Of a stretch of 33,896 nt of DNA, positions 1 through 6,622 are shown one piece after another. The notes beneath the pieces are model-generated. The model saw only the letters and a program-made list of their open reading frames with translations. It did not search any database and had not been told where the DNA came from. Position 1 is the first letter of the stretch, and each line of letters begins with the position of its first letter. Source of the DNA: Myxococcales bacterium (GTDB lineage Bacteria; Myxococcota; Myxococcia; Myxococcales; 40CM-4-68-19); assembly GCA_020201435.1 (NCBI GenBank), contig JAIVGS010000193.1, forward strand, positions 1-33,896. The letters are read 5' to 3'. The position numbers were made by a program, and so were the translations under genes.

Positions 1-505
1 TGCGTCGTTCGAGGCGAATGTGCGCGGCGTCCTGTTCGATCGGTACGAACGGGCCCGTCCCGAGGAAACCCGCGCCGCTGCGCCGGAAGACGAACGTGCG
101 TGAAATCAGCAGATCGATGGGCAGCGATCGGTCATCGGATGAAACCAGCACCGCAGACCCTTCCTTCACGACACGCAGGTGATTTTCGAGGAGGGAAGCC
201 GCCACGTCGTCGACGGTCAGCGGTGCGCCGTCGCTGAAGTGCGCGTCATTCCGCATCCAGACGCGCACGGCATTCGGCGCCGCGATCTCGAATCGCGATG
301 CCAGCACCGGAACGGCGACGCCATCGGGTCCCAGCCGAACCATAGGCTCGAAGACCCATGGCTGCGCCACGGTCGCCCAGCTTCGCGAGAAGACCTCTGG
401 ACCGACTTTCTCCAGAGGTCCCGAGACCGCGATCCGAAGCTCCAGCGTTGCGGCAGGATGAACCGAACAGGCCGCAGTGCAGAGTGCGATCCAGAGCCCA
501 CGCAA
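1..505 (-). CDS. SBP_5-type extracellular solute-binding lipoprotein (partial)
   Basis: The C-terminus is cut off by the left window edge; about 168 residues are visible. The protein begins with a short hydrophobic leader (LWIALCTAAC) whose Cys fits a lipobox, so it is probably an outer-surface or periplasmic lipoprotein. After that come hallmarks of the SBP_bac_5 family of peptide/nickel ABC-transporter binding proteins: WVFEPMVRLGPDG, then FSDGAPLTVDDVAAS (the family's FSDG-P-TA-DV motif), then GTGPFVPIE. The start is taken as TTG at 505, because the frame is closed by TGA at 539-541 and contains no ATG or GTG. The leader is short, so the start is uncertain. It lies 20 bp after the 25-residue ORF and follows the radical SAM gene on the same strand, so it is probably co-transcribed. 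Its ligand is unknown; import or sensing of a modified peptide would fit the context. ABC permeases, if present, lie outside the window. Confidence 0.8.
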   Translation of the reverse strand, partial: MRGLWIALCTAACSVHPAATLELRIAVSGPLEKVGPEVFSRSWATVAQPWVFEPMVRLGPDGVAVPVLASRFEIAAPNAVRVWMRNDAHFSDGAPLTVDDVAASLLENHLRVVKEGSAVLVSSDDRSLPIDLLISRTFVFRRSGAGFLGTGPFVPIEQDAAHIRLERR

Positions 506-525
506 CGCGTGAGCTTTAAGTTTGG

Positions 526-603
526 CTACGGGTTGTTGTCAACCATCATCGGGCACCACATCGCGCGGCGGGTCGTGGTCCTCTTCGAGCGCTTGATCTT
601 CAT
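526..603 (-). CDS. 25-residue peptide, candidate radical-SAM substrate
   Basis: This tiny ORF starts with ATG at 603 and ends with TAG at 526-528. A GGAG Shine-Dalgarno sequence lies 7 nt before the ATG. It begins 23 bp after the radical SAM stop and ends 20 bp before the solute-binding lipoprotein start. The peptide has a basic, Thr-rich N-terminal half (MKIKRSKRTTTRR) and a distinctive C-terminal half containing AMWCPMMVDNNP, with a single Trp and a single Cys. Its length is close to PqqA and other short radical-SAM substrates. I do not recognise the family. The assignment as a precursor is inferred from position, ribosome site and composition. It shares a frame with the out-of-frame extension of the radical SAM gene, so chance is a real alternative. 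Confidence 0.45.
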   Translation of the reverse strand: MKIKRSKRTTTRRAMWCPMMVDNNP

Positions 604-626
604 CGTAGACTCCGTGGGACAGGGTT

Positions 627-1956
627 TCAGGCTGCTTCCGTCCACTCCTCTTCCGCGAACTCCGCGAGGTACCGGTGGACGACGGTCTCGCGGAAACTCT
701 TCTCGAACATCTCTTTCTTGCAGGCGACCTGGTCGCGGCGGCGCGTCTTGAGGCCCGCCGACGCAGACCGGCAGATACGGGCAGTCGCCACACTGCTCCC
801 AAGGCCGCAGCTCGACAAGCGGCGCGACCTTTTCAGAAGCCTCGACGGCGACTTGCGCCACTGCGAGGTCCGGCATTCCCGCGACCGCCGGACACTTGTA
901 GACGTTCCCGTCCGGGTCGATCGTGTAGCTGTTCTTCCAGTGCAATTCGCACGGCCCGAGCATCGACTCGAGCAGCTCGCCCTGCAGCACCGGCGCGACC
1001 ATCTTGCGCTTCTCGATGCTTTTGTTGAGCTGCACCAGTGTCTGCGTCTCGCCCTTGTACGAGCAGTTGGTGCAGGTGCCGCTCTCCTGCCGCTGCGTGT
1101 CGACGACCGGCTTGAAGCGCACGCCGTCGAGAAGATGAGCCACTCCCGACTGCTCGAGCCGATCGAGGAGCTTCTCGAACGAGGCCGCCTGCTCGGAATA
1201 GAAGTTTCCCCCGATCCGCACCTTGCAGCCGGCTTTCGCCAGCGCGACGACGTTCTCGAAGATGACGTCGAATGACCCGCGTCCGTCGCGGTAGATGCGC
1301 TCCCGGTCGTGCGTCTCCTTGTCGCCGTCGAGCGTGATCTTGAACGACCCCGCCCCGAAGCTCTCCATCTTCTTGGCGAAATCGACGTCGAGCAGGACGC
1401 CGTTGGTGGTCATCGTCCACTCGAACTCGCCGCCGCGCGCCTTCATCGCCGCGGAGAGCACTTGCGCGCTGCGCAGGCAGAAGTCCTTGCGCGTCGTCGG
1501 CTCGCCGCCGAAATAGTGGACCGTGATGGTCTTGAGCCTGCGCTCGTCGACGATCCTGAGGATCCACTCCAGCGTCGCGTCCTCGGTGGGCCGCGTCATC
1601 TTGGTGAAGGCCGGATGATCCTTCTGGAAACAGTAATTGCACGCGAGGTTGCACTGCAGCGTCGGCATCAGGGTGACCATCAGCGTGCCGGGGATGCCGT
1701 CGCTCGCCTTGTCGAGATAGTCGCGCACCCGGACGTCGTCGTCGGCGCGGCTGCGGACGAGAAAACCGTCGTCGAGCAGCGCCTGCTGGACGTCGCGCTC
1801 GTCGTCGCCGGCCGGCGTGTCGTCGTCGGCCCAGCGCGAGAGGGCGCCCAGGGTGAGATCGTCGACCCCGACGTAGCGGTCTTCGAGGACGCTGTAGAGG
1901 ACGTGCTCGCCGGGCCGGACGTCCTTGTACGAGACGACGAATCGCGACAACCGCAT
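627..1956 (-). CDS. radical SAM/SPASM peptide maturase, frameshifted near its 3' end
   Basis: The start is ATG at 1956, preceded by GAAGGGG. Residues 1-75 resemble the PqqD-like/RRE leader-binding module found on many peptide maturases (YSVLEDRYVGVDDLTLGAL ... LLDDGFLV). The radical SAM motif CNLACNYC has C102, C106 and C109, followed by HYFGGEPT and TMTTNG. The C-terminal SPASM region shows GTCTNC, GPCELHW, a DPDGNVYKCPA segment and CGDCPYLPVCVGG. Immediately after GG, near 752-760, the frame breaks. The convincing tail (GLKTRRRDQVACKKEMFEKS onwards, ending EEEWTEAA) lies in another frame and stops at 627. The family pattern CxxCx5Cx3C lacks its last Cys at the break, so a small deletion is more likely than a one-base error. 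The unshifted frame runs on to 526 as low-complexity sequence. The product probably modifies a ribosomal peptide, most simply the 25-mer encoded next. Confidence 0.85.
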
Positions 1957-2018
1957 GCGCCGCCCCTTCGCAACCGCAGTGCCAGCGCAACAATCCGAAC
2001 ACGCGCCAGAGGGAAAGA

Positions 2019-2052
2019 GCCAGTTTTCGGGCCTCGGGCCAGTTTTCTGGCC
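2019..2052. promoter_or_regulatory. tandem palindromic sites upstream of the radical SAM gene
   Basis: A perfect palindrome GGCCAGTTTTCTGGCC (2037-2052) is preceded at a 19-bp period by a related copy GCCAGTTTTCGGGC (2019-2032). They lie 60-100 bp upstream of the maturase start, in the divergent region shared with the 2229 gene. Two copies about two helical turns apart suit a dimeric repressor. The regulator is unknown. The rest of 1957-2228 shows no clear gene. Confidence 0.35.
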
Positions 2053-2228
2053 GGTGGCTGCTGGCTCGGGATCCGGCCTCCAAACCCTGGCGGGGTCCGC
2101 GGCGAATCGCGCCGCGAGCCGTAAAACGACGGCGGAACAAGGAGTTGCAGGGGGAGCCAGCAATCTGGCCCCACCGGCCCGATCCGTGGCCGGACCCATG
2201 GCGCGCCAGTTGCTTTCCGAAACGGACC

Positions 2229-2447
2229 GTGACCCAGCAAAAACCCATTGAGGTGCGCCACCTGCGAGCGGGCGGGCGCTTGATCCCGGTCCAGTTCTTC
2301 CGCAACGCGGGCGGCTCGGTCGCCGGCCGCTTCGTGCTCGGCGCGGAGGACACCCCCATCGTCGACGGGCCCACCCCCGACGCGGTCCTGGCCGTGCTCA
2401 GGGACGTGATCGACGGGCTGCTCCTGGCGCGGAAGAAGGTGGCATGA
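2229..2447 (+). CDS. small protein of unknown function (72 aa)
   Basis: I do not recognise this protein. It is soluble and compact, with a pattern suggesting a short beta-sheet region (IEVRHLRAGGRLIPVQFF, then AGRFVLGAEDTPIVDG) and a C-terminal helix (DAVLAVLRDVIDGLLLARKK). The chosen start is GTG at 2229; GTG at 2253 is an in-frame alternative, and neither has a strong ribosome site. Its TGA overlaps the ATG of the next gene (ATGA at 2444-2447), so the two are translationally coupled and probably act together. It is divergent from the radical SAM gene. Confidence 0.6.
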   Translation: MTQQKPIEVRHLRAGGRLIPVQFFRNAGGSVAGRFVLGAEDTPIVDGPTPDAVLAVLRDVIDGLLLARKKVA

Positions 2448-3160
2448 GCGTCGCCCGCAACACGGCGACGCAGGAGATCGGGCGCGAGCTGCCCGTGGCG
2501 GACGCTGCCGAAGTGCAGCGCTTCGCCAACGCCGGACGGCTCGCGGCCTCGGTCTCGCACGATCTCCTTTCCGCTCTGGGAGTGGCGCAGACCGACATCG
2601 GGTTTCTCTGCGACCTGGTCGAGCACCTCGATGGGAAACGCGACATGCGCGAGGCCGCCGAGGACGCCCGGACGGCGATCTCGCGGGCGGTGTCGCGGAT
2701 CGCCGCGGTGCTCAGCCTGGCGCGACCGCGGCGGGGGGAGATCGCCGCGCTCGACGCGCGCGAGGTGATCGGGGCGGCGCTGTTCGATCTCGACGCCCGC
2801 CTGGCGGGTTACGAGATGTTCTACGATCTCCAGCAGGTGCCGCCGGCGCGGGCCGAGCGCGGCGCGCTGTTGCAGACCATCGTCTCGCTGCTGCTCGACG
2901 CCGCCGACGCGACGCCGCAGCGCGGGCGGATCGGCATCACGCTCCGTGCGCACGCGGAGATGGTGTCGATCCTGATCGACGACGAAGGTCCCTCGCCGCT
3001 TTCGCCGGAGATGCTGGCCGAGTGGCCCAACAGCCCGCTCTGGATCTGCCGCAACGTGATGCGCGCGATCGGCGGCGAGCTGGTGGTGGGGCTCGGTCCG
3101 TTCGGCGGACGGCGCGTGACGCTGCAGCTGTCGACCGATCTCACCGACTCGTGCGCTTGA
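2444..3160 (+). CDS. soluble histidine-kinase-like protein with degenerate ATPase part
   Basis: The protein has 238 residues. An H-box (GRLAASVSHDLLSALG, candidate phospho-acceptor His39) opens a HisKA-like dimerisation helix pair at about residues 25-100. The following region resembles a HATPase_c domain, but the N-box position reads LLLDAADATPQ, without the usual Asn, and only IDDEG recalls the G1 box. There is no transmembrane segment, PAS, GAF or receiver domain. It may be an orphan soluble kinase, a phosphotransfer protein, or a catalytically weak kinase acting as a partner. It is coupled to the 72-aa protein by ATGA, and no response regulator lies nearby. Its 3' end overlaps the convergent TVP38 gene by 20 bp. 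Confidence 0.65.
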   Translation: MSVARNTATQEIGRELPVADAAEVQRFANAGRLAASVSHDLLSALGVAQTDIGFLCDLVEHLDGKRDMREAAEDARTAISRAVSRIAAVLSLARPRRGEIAALDAREVIGAALFDLDARLAGYEMFYDLQQVPPARAERGALLQTIVSLLLDAADATPQRGRIGITLRAHAEMVSILIDDEGPSPLSPEMLAEWPNSPLWICRNVMRAIGGELVVGLGPFGGRRVTLQLSTDLTDSCA

Positions 3161-3815
3161 GCCGCCGGGCCGCGGCGGTGCCGAGGATGGTGGCCGCCGC
3201 GAACGCGACGCCGAGCAGGACCCACACCGCCCAGGAGTGGACCGCGGCGCCCTGCTCGATCGCTTCCGCGCTCGGCAGGAGCGATCCCGCCCAGGAGTAG
3301 AGCAGGATTCCCGGCGCCATCCCGAAGCCGGTGCCGAGGACGATGTCGCGCAGCCGCATCGGCGTGAGGCCCATGACGGCGTTGCTCGGCGTGTAGGGAA
3401 GGATCGGCGAGAGCCGGACCAGCGCGACCGTCCAGATCCCGCCTTCCGCCGCCAGTTCCGCGAGCGCGCGCGCCTTCGGTCGCTCGAGCAGCGCCTGCGC
3501 GGCGGCGTTTCCCGCGAGCATGCGCGCGACCGAAAAAGCAGTGGCCGCGCTGGCGACCGCGGCGGCGATCGAGATCGCCGCGCCCCACATGCCGTAGAGC
3601 CACCCGCAGGCGACGATCAGCGGGATGATCGGCAACAACAGAAGCGTGAGCAGGTAGATGGCGAAGGCGGTGGCGATCGCGCCCGGAATGCCGGCGCCGT
3701 GGACGAGCTTGGCGCCCCCGATGATCAGGCGATGGATCGGGAGCTGCCGGACGAGCAGGTAGAGGACGAACAGCAGCGTGAGGCCGAGCGCGATGTGCGC
3801 GGCCTGTTTCCTCAA
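3141..3815 (-). CDS. TVP38/TMEM64 (VTT/DedA-like) membrane protein
   Basis: This 224-residue polytopic inner-membrane protein has about five or six hydrophobic segments. Central features are LLLLPIIPLIVACGWLYGMWGA and LVRLSPILPYTPSNAVMGLT, which match the VTT-domain pattern of re-entrant loops with conserved Pro, Gly and an R-x-SP-x-P-x-N-Y-like motif. Family members are linked to lipid scrambling or membrane homeostasis; no specific substrate can be assigned here. The start is TTG at 3815, overlapping the TGA of the upstream coiled-coil gene (TTGA), so it is translationally coupled. The C-terminus ends in a short Arg/Lys-rich tail (RRLKRTSR), which is typically cytoplasmic. Confidence 0.85.
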   Translation of the reverse strand: MRKQAAHIALGLTLLFVLYLLVRQLPIHRLIIGGAKLVHGAGIPGAIATAFAIYLLTLLLLPIIPLIVACGWLYGMWGAAISIAAAVASAATAFSVARMLAGNAAAQALLERPKARALAELAAEGGIWTVALVRLSPILPYTPSNAVMGLTPMRLRDIVLGTGFGMAPGILLYSWAGSLLPSAEAIEQGAAVHSWAVWVLLGVAFAAATILGTAAARRLKRTSR

Positions 3816-4240
3816 GGCTGTTTGTCGAAGAGCGGATCGTCGGCCATCTGCCCGTGTGCTTCCGCGCGCGCCTCGGCCTGCAGCGCTTCCCAGTCCTTCC
3901 GCTCGGCCTCGTCCATCTGGTCGAGGGCGAAGTTGAGCCGCGCGCGCCCTTTCACCAGCCGGGTGTGGGCCTCCTGGGCGTCGGCCTTGCCCTGCACGAG
4001 GAGATCGGCGGCGTCGAGCGGCGACGTCGCCGGGTCGCGCGCCTTGGCCTGCTTCTCCTCGGCGACTTTCAAGGCTGCTTCGGCGGCCGACACCTCCTCC
4101 TGCGCCTCGAACGCCATCTTCTGCGCTTTGCTCTTCAGCCGATCGGCGCGCGCCTTGCCCGCGCGCGCCTGCTCCTCCGCGCGGGCCTGGGCTTCGAGGT
4201 GCTGCATCTTGAGGATCAGCTCGTCGGCTTCGTCCGGCAT
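3812..4240 (-). CDS. charged coiled-coil protein of unknown function (142 aa)
   Basis: I do not recognise the family. The protein is almost entirely helical and rich in Ala, Glu, Lys and Gln (EADELILKMQHLEAQARAEE and similar), so a long coiled coil is expected. There is no signal peptide or membrane segment. ATG at 4240 (MPDEADE) is preferred over a TTG at 4255 that would overlap the divergent amidohydrolase start. It is the first gene of a two-gene unit with the TVP38-type protein, and they overlap by 4 bp. A role with that membrane protein is a guess from position. Confidence 0.65.
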   Translation of the reverse strand: MPDEADELILKMQHLEAQARAEEQARAGKARADRLKSKAQKMAFEAQEEVSAAEAALKVAEEKQAKARDPATSPLDAADLLVQGKADAQEAHTRLVKGRARLNFALDQMDEAERKDWEALQAEARAEAHGQMADDPLFDKQP

Positions 4241-4250
4241 GCTTCGATCA

Positions 4251-4256
4251 TACAAT
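4251..4256 (+). promoter_or_regulatory. -10 box TACAAT at the amidohydrolase start
   Basis: TACAAT (4251-4256) overlaps the first in-frame ATG (4255) and lies 7 bp before the second ATG (4264). With the usual 6-7 bp to the transcription start, the mRNA would begin at about 4263, so translation would be leaderless from ATG 4264. No clear -35 box is seen. Confidence 0.4.
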
Positions 4257-5241
4257 GGCGGCGATGTTCTGGATCATCGGGGCCAGGCTCGCGGAGCGCG
4301 AGGTGCGGGAAGGTGCGCTGCGCATCGAGGGCCATCTCATCACCGGAAAGACGACCAGCGTCCCCTTTGGCGTGAAGTGGCACGAAGCGCACGGGCTCAC
4401 GATCGTGCCGGCGTTCATCGACGCGCACGTCCACCTGTCGGTGGCGGGAGACGTGACGCTGGTGTCGCGGGCGGAGGTGCGGCGCGGCGTCGCCGGCGTG
4501 CTCGACCTCGGCGAGCCGGAGCGCCTGCTGCCGTTCGATCCGCGACCGCTGCGCGCGCGCTACGCGGGCCCGCTGATGACCGCGCCGGGCGGGTATCCGA
4601 CGCAGACCTGGGGCAAGGACGGCTACGGCCTCGAGCTGAGCAGCGCCGGCGAGGCCCGCGACGCGGTCGCGCGGCTGGCCGAGAAGCAGGCGCGATTCGT
4701 CAAGCTCGCCTTCGATCCTCGTTTCCCTCTGCTGCGGCACGAGGTCGCGCAAGCGGCGGCGGACGAAGCGCACAAACGCGGTCTGATCGTCGCCGCGCAC
4801 GCGCTCGACGCCGAATCGGTGCGGCTCGCGCTCGATGCCGGCGCCGACGTGCTCGCGCACACCCCGCGCGACGCACTGCCGGCCGATCTGCTGGCGCGGA
4901 TGAAGGGCAAGTGGGTGATCTCGACGTTGTGGGCCTTCGGCGTATCGCCCGACCGGCTGCGCGCCTTGAAGGAGGCGGGGGCGCGGATCGCCTACGGCAC
5001 CGATCTCGGCAACGAGCAGACGAAGACCGGCATCGACGAGCGTGAGCTCGCGCTCCTCGTCGCGGCGGGCGTCGACCCGGTCGCGGCCGCGACCCGGGAT
5101 GCCGCCGACCTGCTCGGCTTCAAGGAGCTCGGGCGGCTGTCGGTGGGCTCGACCGCCAGCCTGCTCGCGGTCCGCGGCCTCGCGCCGCAGCAGCTCGCGG
5201 ATCCGGTCTGGGTGATGAACTGCGGTAAGTTGGTGGTGTGA
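4255..5241 (+). CDS. amidohydrolase-superfamily metal-dependent hydrolase
   Basis: The protein has 328 residues (325 if the second ATG at 4264 is used). It has the amidohydrolase metal site in order: FIDAHVHLS (HxH), FVKLAFDP (the position of the bridging Lys), IVAAHALD, VLAHTPRD and IAYGTDLGNE (the Asp). The C-terminal part (AATRDAADLLGFKELGRLSVGSTASLLAVRG) matches the conserved end of imidazolonepropionase-like and dihydroorotase-like members. It is shorter than many relatives at about 400 aa, chiefly because the N-terminal beta-sandwich strands are brief. The substrate cannot be told from sequence. It is probably cytoplasmic, since no signal peptide is present. Its stop overlaps the GTG of the next gene (GTGA), so the two are coupled. 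Confidence 0.85.
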   Translation: MAAMFWIIGARLAEREVREGALRIEGHLITGKTTSVPFGVKWHEAHGLTIVPAFIDAHVHLSVAGDVTLVSRAEVRRGVAGVLDLGEPERLLPFDPRPLRARYAGPLMTAPGGYPTQTWGKDGYGLELSSAGEARDAVARLAEKQARFVKLAFDPRFPLLRHEVAQAAADEAHKRGLIVAAHALDAESVRLALDAGADVLAHTPRDALPADLLARMKGKWVISTLWAFGVSPDRLRALKEAGARIAYGTDLGNEQTKTGIDERELALLVAAGVDPVAAATRDAADLLGFKELGRLSVGSTASLLAVRGLAPQQLADPVWVMNCGKLVV

Positions 5242-6446
5242 AGCTGTCGCTCAACGTCGTCGCGCCGCCGCGCGAGGAGCCCGTCGGATCTTCGCCGCCG
5301 GCTTCGGTCCATCTCTCCGAGCCGATGCGGCGGTTCCAGTGCAACCAGAAAGGTTGCTGCTGCAGCGGGTGGGACATTCCCTTCCGGCTCGAGGATTTCC
5401 TCCGCCTCCACGAGCACCTTCCGGAAGAAGAGCGCGGCGGGCTGACGCACGGGATTCGCCTGGTGCTCGGCCAGGAGAAGACCGCCGAGGGCGAGCAGAT
5501 CCTGCATTCGCTCAAGCTCGACGGCGTCGGCGACGACAAGGCCTGCCGCTATCTCGCCACCGACGGCGGCTGCGGCGTGCACCGGCGGTTCGGCCTCTCC
5601 GCGCTCCCCGATCTCTGCGTCGATTTTCCCGCCTTCGGCTACCGCCGCGGCGACGGCGCGGTCGAGCTGTGGTTCGACCCGATCTGTCCCGAGGTGCTCG
5701 AGCAGCTCGACGAGTCGGACGCGCCGCTGCGGCTCCACCGGCAGGAGCCGGGGACCTTCGGCGACGCCGGGCTCGACCTGCGCGTCGCGCACTCGTCGGA
5801 CCGGATCGGCGGGCGGATCGGGAAGCACTCGCTGGAGTGGGGTCCTCTCGATGCGATCCGCGCGGCGAGCGTCGAGGCGTTCGCGGCCGATCGGCCGGCG
5901 TGGCGATCGCTCGCGGCGGTCGTGCACGCGTACCGACGGTTGCGGATCGGGAACGAAGGCGCGTTCGAGGCGGTCGAGCCGGAGGATCCGCAGCCGTTCC
6001 TGAAATTTCTCGGCGATTCGATCGCCGCGCACGGCGCGGATCTGCTGCGGGCGACGATCGTGAAGTACCGCCGGTTCATCTGGTCGGTCGACCCGGCGCC
6101 GATCGTCGAGAGCCCCGATCTGGTGCGCTGGCTCGACGAGTGGCAGCCGGCGTTCGAGAAGTGGCTGGCGCCGTCCGAGGAGTCGCTGCGCCCGCTGACG
6201 GCGCGGTGGCTCGCGCATCGATTCGGCACGCCGATGGTCAAAGGCCGAGGCGACCTGCGCGAGGCCGCCGACTGCATCGTGCACGTCTACGCGACGTCGC
6301 TGCGGATCGCGGCGGCGATGGGCGCCGTCTTGCGAAAGCCGGTCGATCGCGATCTATACAAGGCCGCCCTCGGCGCCGCCGAGTTCTTCTATCGCTCGCT
6401 GCATTTGCCGCGCGAAGCGCTGCCGTGGTTCGCCAGTGAAAGCTAG
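5238..6446 (+). CDS. YkgJ/FliB-like Cys-cluster protein
   Basis: The protein has 402 residues and starts with GTG at 5238 inside the stop of the amidohydrolase. Near the N-terminus is FQCNQKGCCCSGWDIPF (C35, C40, C41, C42), followed by ACRYLA, GCGVHRRFG, LPDLCVDFPAFG and FDPICPEV. This spacing resembles the CxxxxCC...C...C cluster of the YkgJ family and of FliB-type flagellin lysine N-methylases, which probably bind a metal or Fe-S cluster. The C-terminal 250 residues are mostly helical and unassigned. I cannot tell whether it methylates protein or only carries the cluster. The partner relation with the hydrolase is inferred from overlap alone. Confidence 0.7.
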   Translation: MKLSLNVVAPPREEPVGSSPPASVHLSEPMRRFQCNQKGCCCSGWDIPFRLEDFLRLHEHLPEEERGGLTHGIRLVLGQEKTAEGEQILHSLKLDGVGDDKACRYLATDGGCGVHRRFGLSALPDLCVDFPAFGYRRGDGAVELWFDPICPEVLEQLDESDAPLRLHRQEPGTFGDAGLDLRVAHSSDRIGGRIGKHSLEWGPLDAIRAASVEAFAADRPAWRSLAAVVHAYRRLRIGNEGAFEAVEPEDPQPFLKFLGDSIAAHGADLLRATIVKYRRFIWSVDPAPIVESPDLVRWLDEWQPAFEKWLAPSEESLRPLTARWLAHRFGTPMVKGRGDLREAADCIVHVYATSLRIAAAMGAVLRKPVDRDLYKAALGAAEFFYRSLHLPREALPWFASES

Positions 6447-6448
6447 AT

Positions 6449-6618
6449 CGTGCCGGTGCCCGTCCCCGTTCTCGAACACGTCCCCGTGCTCGTGCGGGTG
6501 CAGGTTTTCGTGCAAGTGAAGGTGCCGGTGCTGGTTTTCGCGCGCGGGCACCGGCACCTGCTCGAAAACGGAAACAGGCGCGGGCACCTGCTCGAAAACG
6601 GGGACGAGCACGGGCACG
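6449..6618. repeat. long imperfect inverted repeat of GTGCCS/GTTTTCG-type units
   Basis: The stretch fills the gap between two convergent genes. The outer 27 bp at 6449-6475 (CGTGCCGGTGCCCGTCCCCG...) matches, with few differences, the reverse complement of 6592-6618. The similarity continues inward with gaps to a centre near 6540 (TTTTCGCGCGCGG). In the right half a 19-bp unit, GGCACCTGCTCGAAAACGG, occurs twice (6553-6571 and 6583-6601) at a 30-bp period. Folded RNA or DNA would give a very long, bulged hairpin. It could act as a bidirectional transcription end for both neighbours. The apparent Val/Pro-rich ORF across it is a by-product of the repeat. Confidence 0.7.
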
Positions 6619-6622
6619 GTTT

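Noticed and set aside
526-760. The unshifted frame of the radical SAM gene ending in the 25-mer, as a fused enzyme-substrate or programmed frameshift product
   Set aside because: The 45 or so residues between the break and the 25-mer are Arg/Pro-rich out-of-frame sequence, no slippery site is seen, and the good C-terminal tail lies in the other frame. Shared frame with the 25-mer is likely chance.
1957-2228. An N-terminal extension of the radical SAM protein up to 2199
   Set aside because: The extension is low-complexity, crosses the tandem palindromes, and ATG 1956 has a good ribosome site and matches the expected domain start.
6449-6618. CRISPR array
   Set aside because: Repeats are inverted and imperfect with no equal-length unique spacers, and no cas genes are present.
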